Positions 8,534-17,748 of a stretch of DNA of 46,757 nt are shown here, in pieces. The stretch's first letter is position 1. The number at the start of each line of letters is the position of its first letter. A model generated the notes under the pieces. That model ran no database searches and had not been told where the DNA came from. It saw only the letters and a list, made by a program, of their open reading frames with translations. Origin of the DNA: Paracoccus saliphilus (GTDB lineage: Bacteria > Pseudomonadota > Alphaproteobacteria > Rhodobacterales > Rhodobacteraceae); the NCBI GenBank assembly GCA_003255745.1, contig KZ836037.1:1841-48597 (forward strand). Direction: 5' to 3'. A program made the position numbers and the translations under genes.

Positions 8534-8839
8534 ATGACACATGAATCGGCAGAGGCCATTGGCCTTCAGGCTCATCCAGACCCGCGCGTTGCGCATGTCG
8601 TCCAGAAAAGAGATTTCATCGACCGCGTTCTCGCCGCCACCGGCGCGCGCCGCAATGAGGCCCGGCCCATCATCGAGGCCACATTGGCCCAGTTGGGGCA
8701 GGTGCTGTCGGCGGGGCAGACGCTGGCTGTCCCACCTTTGGGACGCGCGCGAATCAACTTGGAAAAGGACGCCCGCGGAGGTGATGTGATCACCCTGCGC
8801 CTGCGCCGCAGACCTACCGACCTCGATTCGGCCTCTTAA
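8534..8839 (+). CDS. HU/IHF-family-like protein lacking the DNA-binding arm
   Basis: Protein of 101 residues. From about residue 25, KRDFIDRVLAATGARRNEAR and the following helix through VPPLGRARI align with the helical dimerisation half of HU/IHF proteins (family Bac_DNA_binding). After PLGRARINL the usual long beta-arm, with its RNPQTG-type tip and intercalating proline, is missing. Only a short strand pair (GGDVITLRLRRR) and an acidic tail remain. There is also an extra 24-residue N terminus. The protein could be a divergent nucleoid protein, one that bends DNA weakly, or a partner or modulator of true HU. It has its own strong promoter and ribosome binding site and follows lon, as hupB does in E. 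coli. Confidence 0.75.
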   Translation: MTHESAEAIGLQAHPDPRVAHVVQKRDFIDRVLAATGARRNEARPIIEATLAQLGQVLSAGQTLAVPPLGRARINLEKDARGGDVITLRLRRRPTDLDSAS

Positions 8840-8866
8840 AGGCGCCGTAAAAGGCGTCGCCACCTC

Positions 8867-8894
8867 TTGCGTCCTTGCCCGGCTGGCGCTAGAA
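8867..8894 (+). promoter_or_regulatory. candidate promoter of tRNA-Val
   Basis: TTGCGT (8867-8872), a 16-base spacer and CTAGAA (8889-8894) lie just upstream of the tRNA at 8906. The -10 element falls in the loop of a perfect 7-bp inverted repeat, GGCTGGC (8881-8887) and GCCAGCC (8895-8901). That repeat might be an operator or the terminator hairpin of the preceding gene. Confidence 0.45.
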
Positions 8895-8905
8895 GCCAGC
8901 CCGAC

Positions 8906-8980
8906 GGGTGATTAGCTCAGTGGTAGAGCGCTTCGTTCACATCGAAGATGTCGGGGGTTCAAATCCCTCATCACCCACCA
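8906..8980 (+). tRNA. tRNA-Val (CAC)
   Basis: A 75-nt tRNA with acceptor stem GGGTGAT/ATCACCC and D-arm AGCTCAGTGGTAGAGC. The anticodon stem CTTCG/CGAAG closes loop TTCACAT with anticodon CAC at 8938-8940. The T-arm contains GGGGGTTCAAATCCC, and CCA is encoded. It reads the GUG valine codon. dusA follows 90 bases downstream on the same strand and may share its transcript. Confidence 0.97.
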
Positions 8981-9070
8981 TCTATCATCTGCGGGGATTT
9001 GTGCTTGGCGCGCGGCTGGATTATGGGTGGCCTCCGCCCGTTTCCGACCTGCAAACCGGACCGATACCCG

Positions 9071-10051
9071 ATGCCCGATCCGATCACCCGCGCCGCGCGC
9101 CTGTCCATCGCCCCGATGATGGACTGGACTGACCGCAACTGCCGCCGCTTCCATCGGCTGATGTCGCGCAGGACGCTTCTTTATACCGAAATGGTGACCG
9201 CCCCCGCGATCATCCACGGCGAACGCGGGCGGCTGTTGGATTACGACGCGGCCGAGCATCCGGTTGCGCTGCAACTGGGCGGCGCCGATCCGGCCGAATT
9301 GCGGCAGGCCACGCACATTGCCACCGATTGGGGCTATGACGAGATCAACCTGAATGTCGGCTGCCCCAGCGACCGCGTCCAGTCGGGGGCTTTCGGGGCG
9401 ATCCTGATGAAATCGCCGCAGCTTGTCGCCGATTGCGTGACCGCCATGCAGGCAGCCAGTCCCGTCGAGGTCACGGTGAAATGCCGCATCGGCGTCGATG
9501 ACCAGCTGGCCGAAGAGGTGCTGCCCGCCTTCATCGACACGCTGCGCCAAGCCGGCATCCGCCGCGTCACCATTCATGCCCGCAAGGCTTGGCTCAAGGG
9601 CCTCAGCGCGCGCGAGAACAGAGAGATCCCGCCGCTGGACTATCCGCTGGTCCACGCGATGAAGGCGCAGTTCCCCCAGATGCACCTCTCCGTCAATGGG
9701 GGCATTACCAGCTTGGACCAGGCCCGCGAATATCTGGCCGTCATGGATGGGGCGATGGTGGGACGCGCGGCCTATCACGAACCCTGGAACATCCTCGGGG
9801 CGGCCGACGCGCTCTGGGGTGACACGCCGCTTTTTGACAGTCCGCAGCAGGTCGCGCAGGCCATGCGCCCGCTGATCATCGACCATCTGGCGCAAGGCGG
9901 GCGGCTGCACCAGTTCACCCGTCATATGCTGGGTCTCTTTCACGGCCAGCCCGGCGCGCGCAGCTGGAAGCGCACCCTGTCGGAAGGCGCCTCCAAGGGC
10001 GGGATCGACGTTTATGACGCTGCCCTGGCGCAGGTGACCGAACCGGCCTGA
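9071..10051 (+). CDS. dusA: tRNA-dihydrouridine(20/20a) synthase DusA
   Basis: FMN enzyme of 326 residues that reduces uridines in the tRNA D-loop to dihydrouridine. It is a TIM barrel beginning LSIAPMMDWTDRNCRRFHR. It has the catalytic Cys98 in NLNVGCPSDRVQSGAFGA, the phosphate/FMN-binding segments VKCRIGVDD and SVNGGITS, and the RxxYHEPW segment (VGRAAYHEPW) typical of DusA. The ATG at 9071 fits the family start; the frame is open back into the tRNA but that part is non-coding. The ribosome binding site is weak. Its position directly after tRNA-Val is notable, since it modifies tRNAs, though this may be chance. Confidence 0.95.
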   Translation: MPDPITRAARLSIAPMMDWTDRNCRRFHRLMSRRTLLYTEMVTAPAIIHGERGRLLDYDAAEHPVALQLGGADPAELRQATHIATDWGYDEINLNVGCPSDRVQSGAFGAILMKSPQLVADCVTAMQAASPVEVTVKCRIGVDDQLAEEVLPAFIDTLRQAGIRRVTIHARKAWLKGLSARENREIPPLDYPLVHAMKAQFPQMHLSVNGGITSLDQAREYLAVMDGAMVGRAAYHEPWNILGAADALWGDTPLFDSPQQVAQAMRPLIIDHLAQGGRLHQFTRHMLGLFHGQPGARSWKRTLSEGASKGGIDVYDAALAQVTEPA

Positions 10052-10080
10052 CGTCTCCGTTGTCCAATTACCCCGGGGGA

Positions 10081-10095
10081 GTCCCGGAACGGGAC
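10081..10095. terminator. small hairpin between dusA and mazG
   Basis: GTCCCG, GAA and CGGGAC form a perfect 6-bp stem between the convergent ends of dusA (10051) and mazG (10111). It lacks a T tract. A bidirectional terminator role is inferred from position. Confidence 0.35.
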
Positions 10096-10110
10096 GGTGG
10101 CAGCGCCCCC

Positions 10111-10935
10111 TTACCCGGCCGCCTTCTCTGCGACCTTGGCTGCGTCCCACAGTTGGTCCATCTCGGCCAGATCGCTGTCTTCGGGGCGGCGCCCGTCGGT
10201 GGCCAGCGCGGCCTCGATAGACCGAAAGCGGCGGGTGAACTTGGCATTCGCGCGGCGCAGCGCCAGCTCGGGGTCGATCTTCAGATGCCGTGCCAGGTTC
10301 GCCATCACGAACATCAGGTCGCCGAACTCCTCCTCCAGCGCCTCGGGTCCCAACTCGTCGCGTGCCTCGACTAGCTCTGCGGTTTCCTCGGCGATTTTCG
10401 CCAGCACGTCATCGGGGCCGGGCCAGTCAAAGCCCACCCGCGCCGCGCGGTTCTGCAGCTTGACCGCGCGGGTCAGGGCCGGAAGCCCCATCGCCACTCC
10501 GTCCAGCGTGCCGCGCTCGGCTTTGCCCGCGCGTTCTAGGGCCTTGATCGCCTCCCAGTCCCTGACCTGCTGTTCGGCCGACTTGTCGCGCGATTCGTCG
10601 CCGAAGACATGGGGGTGGCGGAAGATCAGCTTGTCGCTGATCGCGGCGGCGCAGTCTGCGAAATCGAACATGCCCCCTTCGCGGGCGATCTGGGCCTGAA
10701 ACACCACCTGCAGCAGCAGGTCGCCCAGTTCGCCCGGCAGTTCGTCCCAGGCCTGCCGCTGGATCGCGTCCTCGACCTCATGGGCCTCCTCGATCGTGTA
10801 GGGGGCGATGGTGGCAAAGGTCTGCTCGACGTCCCAGGGACAGCCCGTCTGCGGGTCGCGCAGCGCGGCCATGATGTCGATCAGGCGGGTGATCTCGGCC
10901 GCGGGGTCGCGGCGGGTCGTCGTCGGGTCGGCCAT
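10111..10935 (-). CDS. mazG: nucleoside triphosphate pyrophosphohydrolase MazG
   Basis: Protein of 274 residues that hydrolyses NTPs to NMP and pyrophosphate (house-cleaning and stringent-response tuning in characterised homologues). It shows the tandem MazG arrangement. The first domain has CPWDVEQTFATIAPYTIEEA, metal-binding glutamates in EEAHEVEDAI and ELGDLLLQVVFQ; the second has KIAEETAELVEA and EEFGDLMFVMAN. RHPHVFGDE between them is diagnostic. The ATG at 10935 has AGGGGA about 6 bases upstream; the frame stays open far beyond it only because it runs antisense to the amidohydrolase gene. It is divergent from that gene, with 63 bases between starts. Confidence 0.95.
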   Translation of the reverse strand: MADPTTTRRDPAAEITRLIDIMAALRDPQTGCPWDVEQTFATIAPYTIEEAHEVEDAIQRQAWDELPGELGDLLLQVVFQAQIAREGGMFDFADCAAAISDKLIFRHPHVFGDESRDKSAEQQVRDWEAIKALERAGKAERGTLDGVAMGLPALTRAVKLQNRAARVGFDWPGPDDVLAKIAEETAELVEARDELGPEALEEEFGDLMFVMANLARHLKIDPELALRRANAKFTRRFRSIEAALATDGRRPEDSDLAEMDQLWDAAKVAEKAAG

Positions 10936-10998
10936 TGCAATTCCCCTGCGGACACGGAAGATGCCCCCCGACTGCCACAGCGAAAGCCCCAAGTCCAC

Positions 10999-12165
10999 AT
11001 GCCCGTCCTGAACCGTATCGCCGACTTCGCTGACCAGATGACCGCGTGGCGCCGCCACCTGCACCAGCATCCCGAACTGGGCTTTGAATGCCACCGGACC
11101 GCCGCCTTCGTGGCCGAGCGGCTGCGCGAATTCGGCGTGGACGAGATCCACGAGGGGATCGGCCGTACCGGCATCGTCGGCATCATCAACGGCCGGGGCA
11201 GGGGGCCGACTATCGGCCTGCGCGCGGACATGGACGCCCTGCCGATGGACGAGGTGACGGGCCTGGACTGGGCCTCGACCGTGCCGGGGCGGATGCATGC
11301 CTGCGGCCATGATGGCCACACCACGATGCTGCTGGGGGCGGCGAAGTACCTGGCCGAGACGCGCAACTTTGCCGGGCGCGCCGCGCTGATCTTCCAGCCC
11401 GCCGAGGAGAGCGGCGGCGGCGGCGAGGCGATGGTCCGGGACAGGATGATGGATCGCTTTGACATCTCCAGCGTCTTTGCCATGCATAACAATCCCGGTC
11501 AGGCCCTGGGCAGTTTCCAGACCACGCCCGGACCGATCATGGCCGCCGTGGACACGTTCGAGATCCATGTGAAAGGCCGGGGCGGGCACGGCGCGTTGCC
11601 GCACCTGACGGCGGACCCGGTCGTGGCGGCGGTGGCGATCGTCAGCGCCATTCAGACCATTTCCAGCCGCAACCACCACACGATGGACGACCTGGCCTTG
11701 TCGGTGACGCAGATCCACACCGGCAGCGCCGACAACATCGTCCCGGATATCGCCTATATCTGTGGCACGGTGCGGACCTTCGAGCCGCATGTGCGGGACA
11801 TGGTCTGCCGCCGGATGACGCAGATCTGCGACGGGCAGGCCGCGGCCTATGACGTCGAGGTCCGGCTGGACTATCAGCAGGGCTATCCCGCGACGGTCAA
11901 CGACCCCGACCAGACCGCCTTCGCCATCGAGGTCGCGACCGAGATCGCAGGCGAGGCGCAGGTGATCCCCGACTCTGGGCGAGAGATGGGGGCCGAGGAC
12001 TTCAGCTACATGCTGAAGGCGCGGCCGGGCTGCTACCTGTTCCTGGGGCAGGGCGAGGGGCCGGGCGTCCACAACCCGACCTATGACTTCAATGACGCCG
12101 TGGCGCCGGTGGGGGCCAGCTTCTTTGCCCGCCTGGTCGAGCGTTCGCAGCCGGCCCACATCTGA
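10999..12165 (+). CDS. M20-family amidohydrolase (hippurate hydrolase-like)
   Basis: Metal-dependent amidohydrolase of 388 residues that cleaves N-acyl amino acids or related amides. Peptidase M20 motifs are in order: GLRADMDALPM, MHACGHDGHTTMLLGAA (metal ligands Cys/His), IFQPAEESGGGGEAM (catalytic and bridging glutamates), HNNPGQALG, the lid dimerisation segment GRGGHGALPHL, and the late ligand region near MGAEDFSYML. Length is normal. The ATG at 10999 matches the family start (RRHLHQHPELGFE follows), with only a weak ribosome binding site. The exact substrate (hippurate, indole-acetyl amino acids or others) cannot be read from the sequence. Confidence 0.9.
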   Translation: MPVLNRIADFADQMTAWRRHLHQHPELGFECHRTAAFVAERLREFGVDEIHEGIGRTGIVGIINGRGRGPTIGLRADMDALPMDEVTGLDWASTVPGRMHACGHDGHTTMLLGAAKYLAETRNFAGRAALIFQPAEESGGGGEAMVRDRMMDRFDISSVFAMHNNPGQALGSFQTTPGPIMAAVDTFEIHVKGRGGHGALPHLTADPVVAAVAIVSAIQTISSRNHHTMDDLALSVTQIHTGSADNIVPDIAYICGTVRTFEPHVRDMVCRRMTQICDGQAAAYDVEVRLDYQQGYPATVNDPDQTAFAIEVATEIAGEAQVIPDSGREMGAEDFSYMLKARPGCYLFLGQGEGPGVHNPTYDFNDAVAPVGASFFARLVERSQPAHI

Positions 12166-12227
12166 GGCGGGCGCGGCCGCATCACGAAGCCGTTTGGCGC
12201 GATCGCCGCAGGGCGGGCGCCGCTTTC

Positions 12228-12256
12228 TTGCCAAGCACCGGCCGCGCAGATAGGTT
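12228..12256 (+). promoter_or_regulatory. candidate promoter of yajC-secDF-ccm operon
   Basis: TTGCCA (12228-12233), a 17-base spacer and TAGGTT (12251-12256) lie 64 bases upstream of yajC. No other promoter-like sequence is evident before the ccm genes, which are tightly packed or overlapping, so this may drive the whole run. Confidence 0.45.
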
Positions 12257-12319
12257 GCGCGCCAATCCAGACGAGGCCCGCGGCCCGGCCGCGCCCTTCC
12301 ATGACCGAAAGGACCGTGA

Positions 12320-12652
12320 ATGTTCGTGACCCCCGCCTATGCCCAGGCCGCCGGCGGAGCCGGTGCCGGCGCCGCCTTTGCGCAGTTCATCCCGTTGATC
12401 CTGATCTTCGCGATCATGTATTTCCTGATGATCCGCCCTCAGCAGAAGCGTCTGAAGGCGCACCGCGAAATGGTGGCTTCCGTAAAGAAGGGCGACCAGG
12501 TCGTCACCCAGGGCGGCATCCTGGGCAAGGTTTCGGCGGTGCGCGACGACGAGCTTGAGGTCGAGATCGCCCAGGGCGTGCGCGTCCGCGTACTGCGCAG
12601 CACCCTGGCGCAGGTGGTGTCCAAGACCGATCCTGTCGCCGCCAACTCTTGA
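12320..12652 (+). CDS. yajC: preprotein translocase subunit YajC
   Basis: Small inner-membrane protein of 110 residues that associates with SecDF and the Sec translocon. It has one membrane helix around residues 16-36 (FIPLILIFAIMYFLMIRPQQ). The family signature RPQQKRLKAHREM follows, then a soluble beta-rich tail with GDQVVTQGGILGKV. AAAGGA lies 7 bases before the ATG. secD follows closely, the standard order. Confidence 0.96.
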   Translation: MFVTPAYAQAAGGAGAGAAFAQFIPLILIFAIMYFLMIRPQQKRLKAHREMVASVKKGDQVVTQGGILGKVSAVRDDELEVEIAQGVRVRVLRSTLAQVVSKTDPVAANS

Positions 12653-12666
12653 AAGGCGCCACGTCC

Positions 12667-14331
12667 ATGCTGCAGATTGACCGCTGGAAGCGCATCCTGA
12701 TCCTTGGGATCTGCCTTCTGGGGCTGCTTTTCGCGCTGCCCAATGCCTTCTATGCCCGGGTCGAGGCCCATAACGATGCCGTGGCTCAGATCGAGGCGAC
12801 GGGGGTCGAGACGCCCGAACTGGCGGCGGCGCGCGACGGCTGGCCCTCGTGGCTGCCCAACAGCCTGGTCAATCTGGGACTGGACCTGCGGGGCGGCGCC
12901 CATCTGCTGGGCGAGGTGCAGGTCGCCCAGGTCTACAAGTCACGCATGGACGCCCTGTGGCCCGAACTGCGCCGCGCGCTGTCGGCTGAGCGCGAAACCA
13001 TCGGCGCGATCCGCCGTGTTCAGGCCCCCGAAGGGGTATTGTCGATCGAGATCGGCAATCCCGACCAGATGGCCCGCGCGGTCGAGATCGTGCGCGGTTA
13101 TTCGACGCCGGTCACCACCCTGACCGGGGCGGGGCAACAGTCGCTGGCGATCGCCACCCAGGGGCCGACCTTGACCGTCCAACTGTCGGACGCGGAAAAG
13201 GCCCTGACCGACGACCGCACCATCCAGCAGTCGCTGGAGATCGTGCGCCGCCGCGTGGACGAGGTCGGCACCCGCGAACCCACCATCATGCGCCAGGGTG
13301 CGGATCGCATCCTGATCCAGGTTCCGGGCATCGGCTCGGCTGCCGAGTTGAAGGAGCTGATCGGCACAACCGCCCAGCTGACCTTCAACCCGGTCGTGGG
13401 CACCACCGGCGATGCCGAGGCGCAGCCGGGCCTGGGCCAGATCATCGCTCCGTCGGTCGATCAACCCAACCTGTTCTATATCCTGGAAGACAGCCCCGTT
13501 GTGACGGGCGAGGATCTGGTCGACGCAATGCCCGCCAGCGACGAGAACGGGCTTCCGTCCGTCAATTTCCGCTTCAACCCGACGGGCGCGCGCGCTTTCG
13601 GCGCCTATACATCGGCCAATATCGGTCAGCCCTTCGCGATTGTGCTGGACAACGAGGTGATCTCGGCCCCGGTGATCCGTTCGGCCATCACCACCGGCTC
13701 GGGGCAGATCTCGGGATCGATGGATTTCGACCAGGCCAACCGTCTGGCGGTGCTGCTGCGCGCCGGCGCCTTGCCGGCCGAGATGACCTTCCTGGAAGAA
13801 CGCACCATCGGCCCTGAACTGGGCCAGGACAGTGTCGATGCCGGCAAGATCGCTGCCGCCGTGGGCTTTGTTGCGGTGGTGGCGCTGATGATCCTCTCCT
13901 ATGGCCGCTTTGGCGTCTTCGCGACCGTGGCACTTGGCTTCAACATGCTGCTGCTGTTCGCGATCCTGTCGGTGATCGGCGCCACGCTGACCCTGCCGGG
14001 CATCGCCGGCATCGTGCTGACCATCGGCATGGCGGTCGATGCCAACGTGCTGGTCTTCGAGCGTGTCCGGGAAGAACTGAAGACCGCCCGCGGCCCCGCC
14101 CGCGCCATCGAGCTTGGCTATGAAAAGGCCATGTCCGCCATCGTGGACGCCAACATTACCACGCTGATCATCGCGGCGATCCTGTTTGTGCTGGGCTCGG
14201 GCCCGGTCAAGGGCTTTGCCGTGACCCTGACGATCGGGATCGTGACCTCGGTCTTTACCGCGCTGTTCGTGACCCGCCTGTTGACGGTCATGTGGTTCGA
14301 ACGCAGCCGCCCGAAACAGATCGAGGTCTGA
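12667..14331 (+). CDS. secD: protein translocase subunit SecD
   Basis: Inner-membrane protein of 554 residues that uses the proton gradient to pull exported proteins through SecYEG. A first membrane helix near residues 9-25 is followed by NLGLDLRGGAHLL, the D1 signature. A large periplasmic P1 domain comes next, including VDEVGTREPTIMRQGADRIL, and then five C-terminal helices with GMAVDANVLVFERVREE. The ATG at 12667 fits the family start; an in-frame TTG at 12649 is less likely. secF follows after one base. Confidence 0.97.
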   Translation: MLQIDRWKRILILGICLLGLLFALPNAFYARVEAHNDAVAQIEATGVETPELAAARDGWPSWLPNSLVNLGLDLRGGAHLLGEVQVAQVYKSRMDALWPELRRALSAERETIGAIRRVQAPEGVLSIEIGNPDQMARAVEIVRGYSTPVTTLTGAGQQSLAIATQGPTLTVQLSDAEKALTDDRTIQQSLEIVRRRVDEVGTREPTIMRQGADRILIQVPGIGSAAELKELIGTTAQLTFNPVVGTTGDAEAQPGLGQIIAPSVDQPNLFYILEDSPVVTGEDLVDAMPASDENGLPSVNFRFNPTGARAFGAYTSANIGQPFAIVLDNEVISAPVIRSAITTGSGQISGSMDFDQANRLAVLLRAGALPAEMTFLEERTIGPELGQDSVDAGKIAAAVGFVAVVALMILSYGRFGVFATVALGFNMLLLFAILSVIGATLTLPGIAGIVLTIGMAVDANVLVFERVREELKTARGPARAIELGYEKAMSAIVDANITTLIIAAILFVLGSGPVKGFAVTLTIGIVTSVFTALFVTRLLTVMWFERSRPKQIEV

Positions 14332-14332
14332 C

Positions 14333-15328
14333 ATGGCATTTCGTCTGAAACTCGTCCCCGACGAAACCCGGATCGACTTCTTCCGCTGGCAGTTCCTGAC
14401 CTTTGGCATCTCCACGGTGTTGATGCTTGCCTCGATCGTGGTGCTGTTCCTGAACGGGCTGAACTTCGGGATCGACTTTCGGGGCGGCACAACGATCCGC
14501 ACCGAATCCGTGCAGCCCGTGGATGTCGCCGCCTATCGCGCCGCTCTGCAGCCGCTGAACCTGGGCGACGTGGCGATCACCGAGGTTTTCGATCCGACCT
14601 TCGGCGACGACCAGAACGTGGCGCAGGTCCGCATCAGCGCCCAGGACGGCGCCGAGGCGGTCACGCCCCAGACCATCGCCGCCGTCGAAGGCGCGTTGCA
14701 GCAGGTCGACCCGTCCATCACCTTCCCCTCGGTCGAATCCGTTGGTCCCAAGGTGTCGGGAGAGCTGATCCAGACGGCGATCTATGCCGTGCTGGCCTCG
14801 CTGGTCGCGATCTCGATCTATATCTGGCTGCGCTTCGAATGGCAGTTCGCGGTCGGCGCCATCGTGTCGCTGATCCATGACGTGCTGATCACCATGGGCG
14901 TCTTTGCTCTGTTCCAGATCCGCTTCGACCTGACCACCATCGCGGCGCTGCTGACCATCGTGGGCTATTCGATCAACGACACCGTCGTCGTCTTCGACCG
15001 CCTGCGCGAGAACCTGATGAAGTACAAGGCTCGCCCGCTGCGCGACCTCATGAACCTTTCGGTCAACGAAACCCTGTCGCGGACGGTGATGACCTCCGGC
15101 ACCACATTGGTCGCGCTGATCGCGCTGCTGGTCCTGGGCGGTGACGTGATCCGTGGCTTCGTCTTCGCGATCACCTTCGGCATCCTGATCGGCACCTATT
15201 CGTCGATCTATGTGGCCAAGAACGTGGTGCTGTGGCTGGGCGTCAAGCGGGATTGGGACAAGGCCGATCCCAAGGACCCCAAGACCCGCAAGAACGTGTC
15301 ACCCTTCGAGGGGGCCGAGGAGGGCTGA
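14333..15328 (+). CDS. secF: protein translocase subunit SecF
   Basis: Partner of SecD, 331 residues, with six predicted membrane helices. Motifs are [12 protein letters not shown] after helix 1, [17 protein letters not shown] before helix 2, and [17 protein letters not shown] near helices 4-5. The C-terminal tail is charged. The stop codon overlaps the start of the next gene by one base (TGATG), indicating translational coupling to the Mth938-type gene. Confidence 0.97.
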   Translation: MAFRLKLVPDETRIDFFRWQFLTFGISTVLMLASIVVLFLNGLNFGIDFRGGTTIRTESVQPVDVAAYRAALQPLNLGDVAITEVFDPTFGDDQNVAQVRISAQDGAEAVTPQTIAAVEGALQQVDPSITFPSVESVGPKVSGELIQTAIYAVLASLVAISIYIWLRFEWQFAVGAIVSLIHDVLITMGVFALFQIRFDLTTIAALLTIVGYSINDTVVVFDRLRENLMKYKARPLRDLMNLSVNETLSRTVMTSGTTLVALIALLVLGGDVIRGFVFAITFGILIGTYSSIYVAKNVVLWLGVKRDWDKADPKDPKTRKNVSPFEGAEEG

Positions 15329-15684
15329 TGGCGACCTTCACCCCCACCGACTTCAACGGCCAGAATGCCGTGGACAGCTATGGCCCCGGCTTCTTCCGGA
15401 TCGCGGGCAAGGTCTTTCACGGTGCTGTCGTGGTCGAGGGGGATCGCGTCCAATCCTGGCAGGGCCTGCAGGATACGGGTCCGCTGGAGGCGCTGGCCGG
15501 TCGCGTCGACGTGCTGTTCCTGGGCCTGGGCGAGCAGATCGGCTATGCCCCTCGCGAAATGATCGGACTGCTGGACGGCATGGGCATCCGGGTCGAAGCG
15601 ATGTCCTCGCCCACGGCTGCCCGCACCTACAACGTGACGCTGTCCGAGGGCCGCCGGGTCGCCTGCGCGCTGCTGCCCCTGTGA
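15328..15684 (+). CDS. Mth938-like domain protein (DUF498 family)
   Basis: Protein of 118 residues from the Mth938/NDUFAF3-like family. Features are the N-terminal [20 protein letters not shown], a central [13 protein letters not shown] and the C-terminal [19 protein letters not shown]. No enzymatic activity is established for bacterial members; the mitochondrial homologue NDUFAF3 is a complex I assembly factor. Both ends overlap neighbours (secF by one base, ccmA by four), so it is tightly coupled between export and cytochrome c maturation genes. This position is common in Rhodobacteraceae. Confidence 0.9.
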   Translation: MATFTPTDFNGQNAVDSYGPGFFRIAGKVFHGAVVVEGDRVQSWQGLQDTGPLEALAGRVDVLFLGLGEQIGYAPREMIGLLDGMGIRVEAMSSPTAARTYNVTLSEGRRVACALLPL

Positions 15685-16316
15685 GCCTTCTGGCCGTCCA
15701 TGACCTTGCCGTGTCGCGCGGCGGTCTGCGGACGGTCGAAGGCATTTCCTTCGCGCTGGACCCGGGACAGGCGTTGATCCTGCGCGGCGCGAACGGCATC
15801 GGCAAGACGACGCTGCTGCGCACGATCGCCGGGCTTCAGCAACCGGTGGCGGGCGGGATCGTGATGGAAGACGACCTGGTCGCCTATGCCGCCCATGCGG
15901 ACGGTCTGAAAGCTGCGCTGACCGTGGCCGAGAACCTCGACTTCTGGGCGCGGGTCTTCGGCGGGGGAAGTGTCGCGCAGGCGCTGGCGGCGATGGACCT
16001 GACCGCGCTTGCGGCGCGGCCCGCTTCGGCCCTGTCGGCGGGGCAGAAGCGACGATTGGGCCTGGCCCGGCTGTTGGTGACCGGCAGGCCGCTCTGGGTT
16101 CTGGACGAGCCGACCGTGTCGCTGGACACGGCCTCGGTCGCGCGCTTTGCCCAAGTGGTGCGCGCGCATCTGGGTCAGGGGGGCGCGGCCCTGATCGCCA
16201 CCCATATCGATCTTGCGATCCCCGAGGCGCAGGTGCTGGACCTGACCCCCTTTCGCGCCCGCCCCGGCACGGCGCCTGCCCGCCTGCCCTCGGGCTTCAA
16301 CGAGGCCTTTGCATGA
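15681..16316 (+). CDS. ccmA: haem exporter ATP-binding subunit CcmA
   Basis: ABC ATPase of 211 residues in cytochrome c maturation; with CcmB it releases holo-CcmE from CcmC. It has Walker [18 protein letters not shown], signature [15 protein letters not shown], Walker [13 protein letters not shown] and the switch His in ATHIDL. The start is a GTG in the sequence GTGA that overlaps the preceding stop codon; no better start gives the family length. Confidence 0.95.
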   Translation: MSLLAVHDLAVSRGGLRTVEGISFALDPGQALILRGANGIGKTTLLRTIAGLQQPVAGGIVMEDDLVAYAAHADGLKAALTVAENLDFWARVFGGGSVAQALAAMDLTALAARPASALSAGQKRRLGLARLLVTGRPLWVLDEPTVSLDTASVARFAQVVRAHLGQGGAALIATHIDLAIPEAQVLDLTPFRARPGTAPARLPSGFNEAFA

Positions 16317-16969
16317 TCGCGCTTCTGCGCCGCGACCTGCGCCTGGCGACGCGGGCGGGCGGGGGCTTTGGCCTGGGCGTCGCGTTCTTCCTGATCCTCT
16401 GCACGCTGGTTCCCTTCGGCATCGGCCCCGACCGCGGGGCACTGGCCCCGGTCGCGCCCGGCATCCTGTGGGTGGGCGCGCTGCTGTCCTGCCTGCTGTC
16501 GCTGGACCGCATCTTTGCCCTCGACCACGAGGATGGCAGCCTGGACCTGCTGGCCACCGCCCCCCTGCCGCTGGAGGGTGCCGTGGCTGTCAAGGCGCTG
16601 GCCCATTGGATCACCACCGGCCTGCCGCTGATCCTGGCGGCACCGGTCTTCGGCGTGCTGCTGCAGCTGCCTGGCCGCGCGATGCCCTGGCTTCTGGCGT
16701 CGCTGCTGATCGGAACGCCGGCGCTGTCGATGCTGGGGGCTTTCGGCGCGGCGATCACCGTGGGGCTGCGCCGCGGGGGTATGCTTTTGTCGCTCTTGGT
16801 GCTGCCGCTCTATATCCCCACACTGATCTTCGGGGCCGAAATTACCCGCCGGGGGGCTGAGGGGGCGGGGACCGCCACGCCGCTGCTGTTCCTGGCCGGG
16901 ATCACGCTGGCGGTGATGGCGCTGATCCCCTTCGCGGCGGCCGCCGCGCTGCGGGTCAATCTGCGGTGA
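16313..16969 (+). CDS. ccmB: haem exporter subunit CcmB
   Basis: Integral membrane partner of CcmA, 218 residues, with about six hydrophobic segments. It begins [20 protein letters not shown], typical of CcmB, and has the conserved [17 protein letters not shown] segment. The start overlaps the ccmA stop by four bases (ATGA). Confidence 0.95.
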   Translation: MIALLRRDLRLATRAGGGFGLGVAFFLILCTLVPFGIGPDRGALAPVAPGILWVGALLSCLLSLDRIFALDHEDGSLDLLATAPLPLEGAVAVKALAHWITTGLPLILAAPVFGVLLQLPGRAMPWLLASLLIGTPALSMLGAFGAAITVGLRRGGMLLSLLVLPLYIPTLIFGAEITRRGAEGAGTATPLLFLAGITLAVMALIPFAAAAALRVNLR

Positions 16970-17022
16970 AGGGACGCGCCGCCCTCTTGCTGGGGCGGCG
17001 CAAAAGGGGGATACGAGGGACC

Positions 17023-17748
17023 ATGTCGATCTGGGAATACGCAAATCCGACCAAGTTCATGCGCACGACCGACAGGCTGCTGCCCTGGCTGGTGGTCGGC
17101 GCCGTCATCGGCTGCGTGGCGGGCGTCGTCTGGGGCTTTCTGACGCCCGAGGATTTTCGCCAGGGATCGACCGTCAAGATCGTCTTCCTGCATGTTCCCG
17201 CCGCAATGATGGCCATCAACATCTGGGTGATGATGCTGATTGCCTCGCTGATCTGGATCATCCGCCGCCACCATGTCAGCGCGCTGGCCGCCAAGGCCGC
17301 GGCCCCCATCGGCGCCGTCATGACGCTGATCGCGCTGGCCACCGGCGCGATCTGGGGCCAGCCGATGTGGGGCACTTGGTGGGAATGGGACCCGCGGCTG
17401 ACCTCTTTCCTGATCCTGTTCCTGTTCTATGTCGGATACATCGCGCTCTGGTCCGCCATCGAAGATCCGGACAGCGCCGCCGACCTGACGGGCGTGCTGT
17501 GCCTGGTGGGATCGGTCTTTGCGCTGCTGTCGCGATATGCGGTGCTGTTCTGGAACCAGGGCCTGCACCAGGGTGCCTCGCTTTCGGTCGCACCGGGTGA
17601 GAGGATGAGCGCGGTCTATCGCTATCCGCTTTACCTCTCGATGCTGGGGTTCTTCCTGCTGTTCCTGGCGCTGCTGGTGATCCGCACCCGAACCGAGATC
17701 CGCAGGCGACGCCTGGCCGCATTGCAGGCACGGGAGATGCGCGCATGA
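17023..17748 (+). CDS. ccmC: haem-handling protein CcmC
   Basis: Integral membrane protein of 241 residues with six predicted helices that loads haem onto CcmE. The tryptophan-rich WWD signature is present as GQPMWGTWWEWDPRLTSFLI. Likely haem ligand histidines lie in the periplasmic loops before and after it (VFLHVPAAMM; LHQGASLS). GAGGGA sits just before the ATG at 17023. A frame start at 16966 overlapping ccmB is possible but lacks this site. Confidence 0.96.
   Translation: MSIWEYANPTKFMRTTDRLLPWLVVGAVIGCVAGVVWGFLTPEDFRQGSTVKIVFLHVPAAMMAINIWVMMLIASLIWIIRRHHVSALAAKAAAPIGAVMTLIALATGAIWGQPMWGTWWEWDPRLTSFLILFLFYVGYIALWSAIEDPDSAADLTGVLCLVGSVFALLSRYAVLFWNQGLHQGASLSVAPGERMSAVYRYPLYLSMLGFFLLFLALLVIRTRTEIRRRRLAALQAREMRA

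Noticed and set aside
10936..12234. Long N-terminal extension of the mazG frame
   Set aside because: It runs antisense to the M20 amidohydrolase; a good ribosome binding site and the family start lie at 10935.
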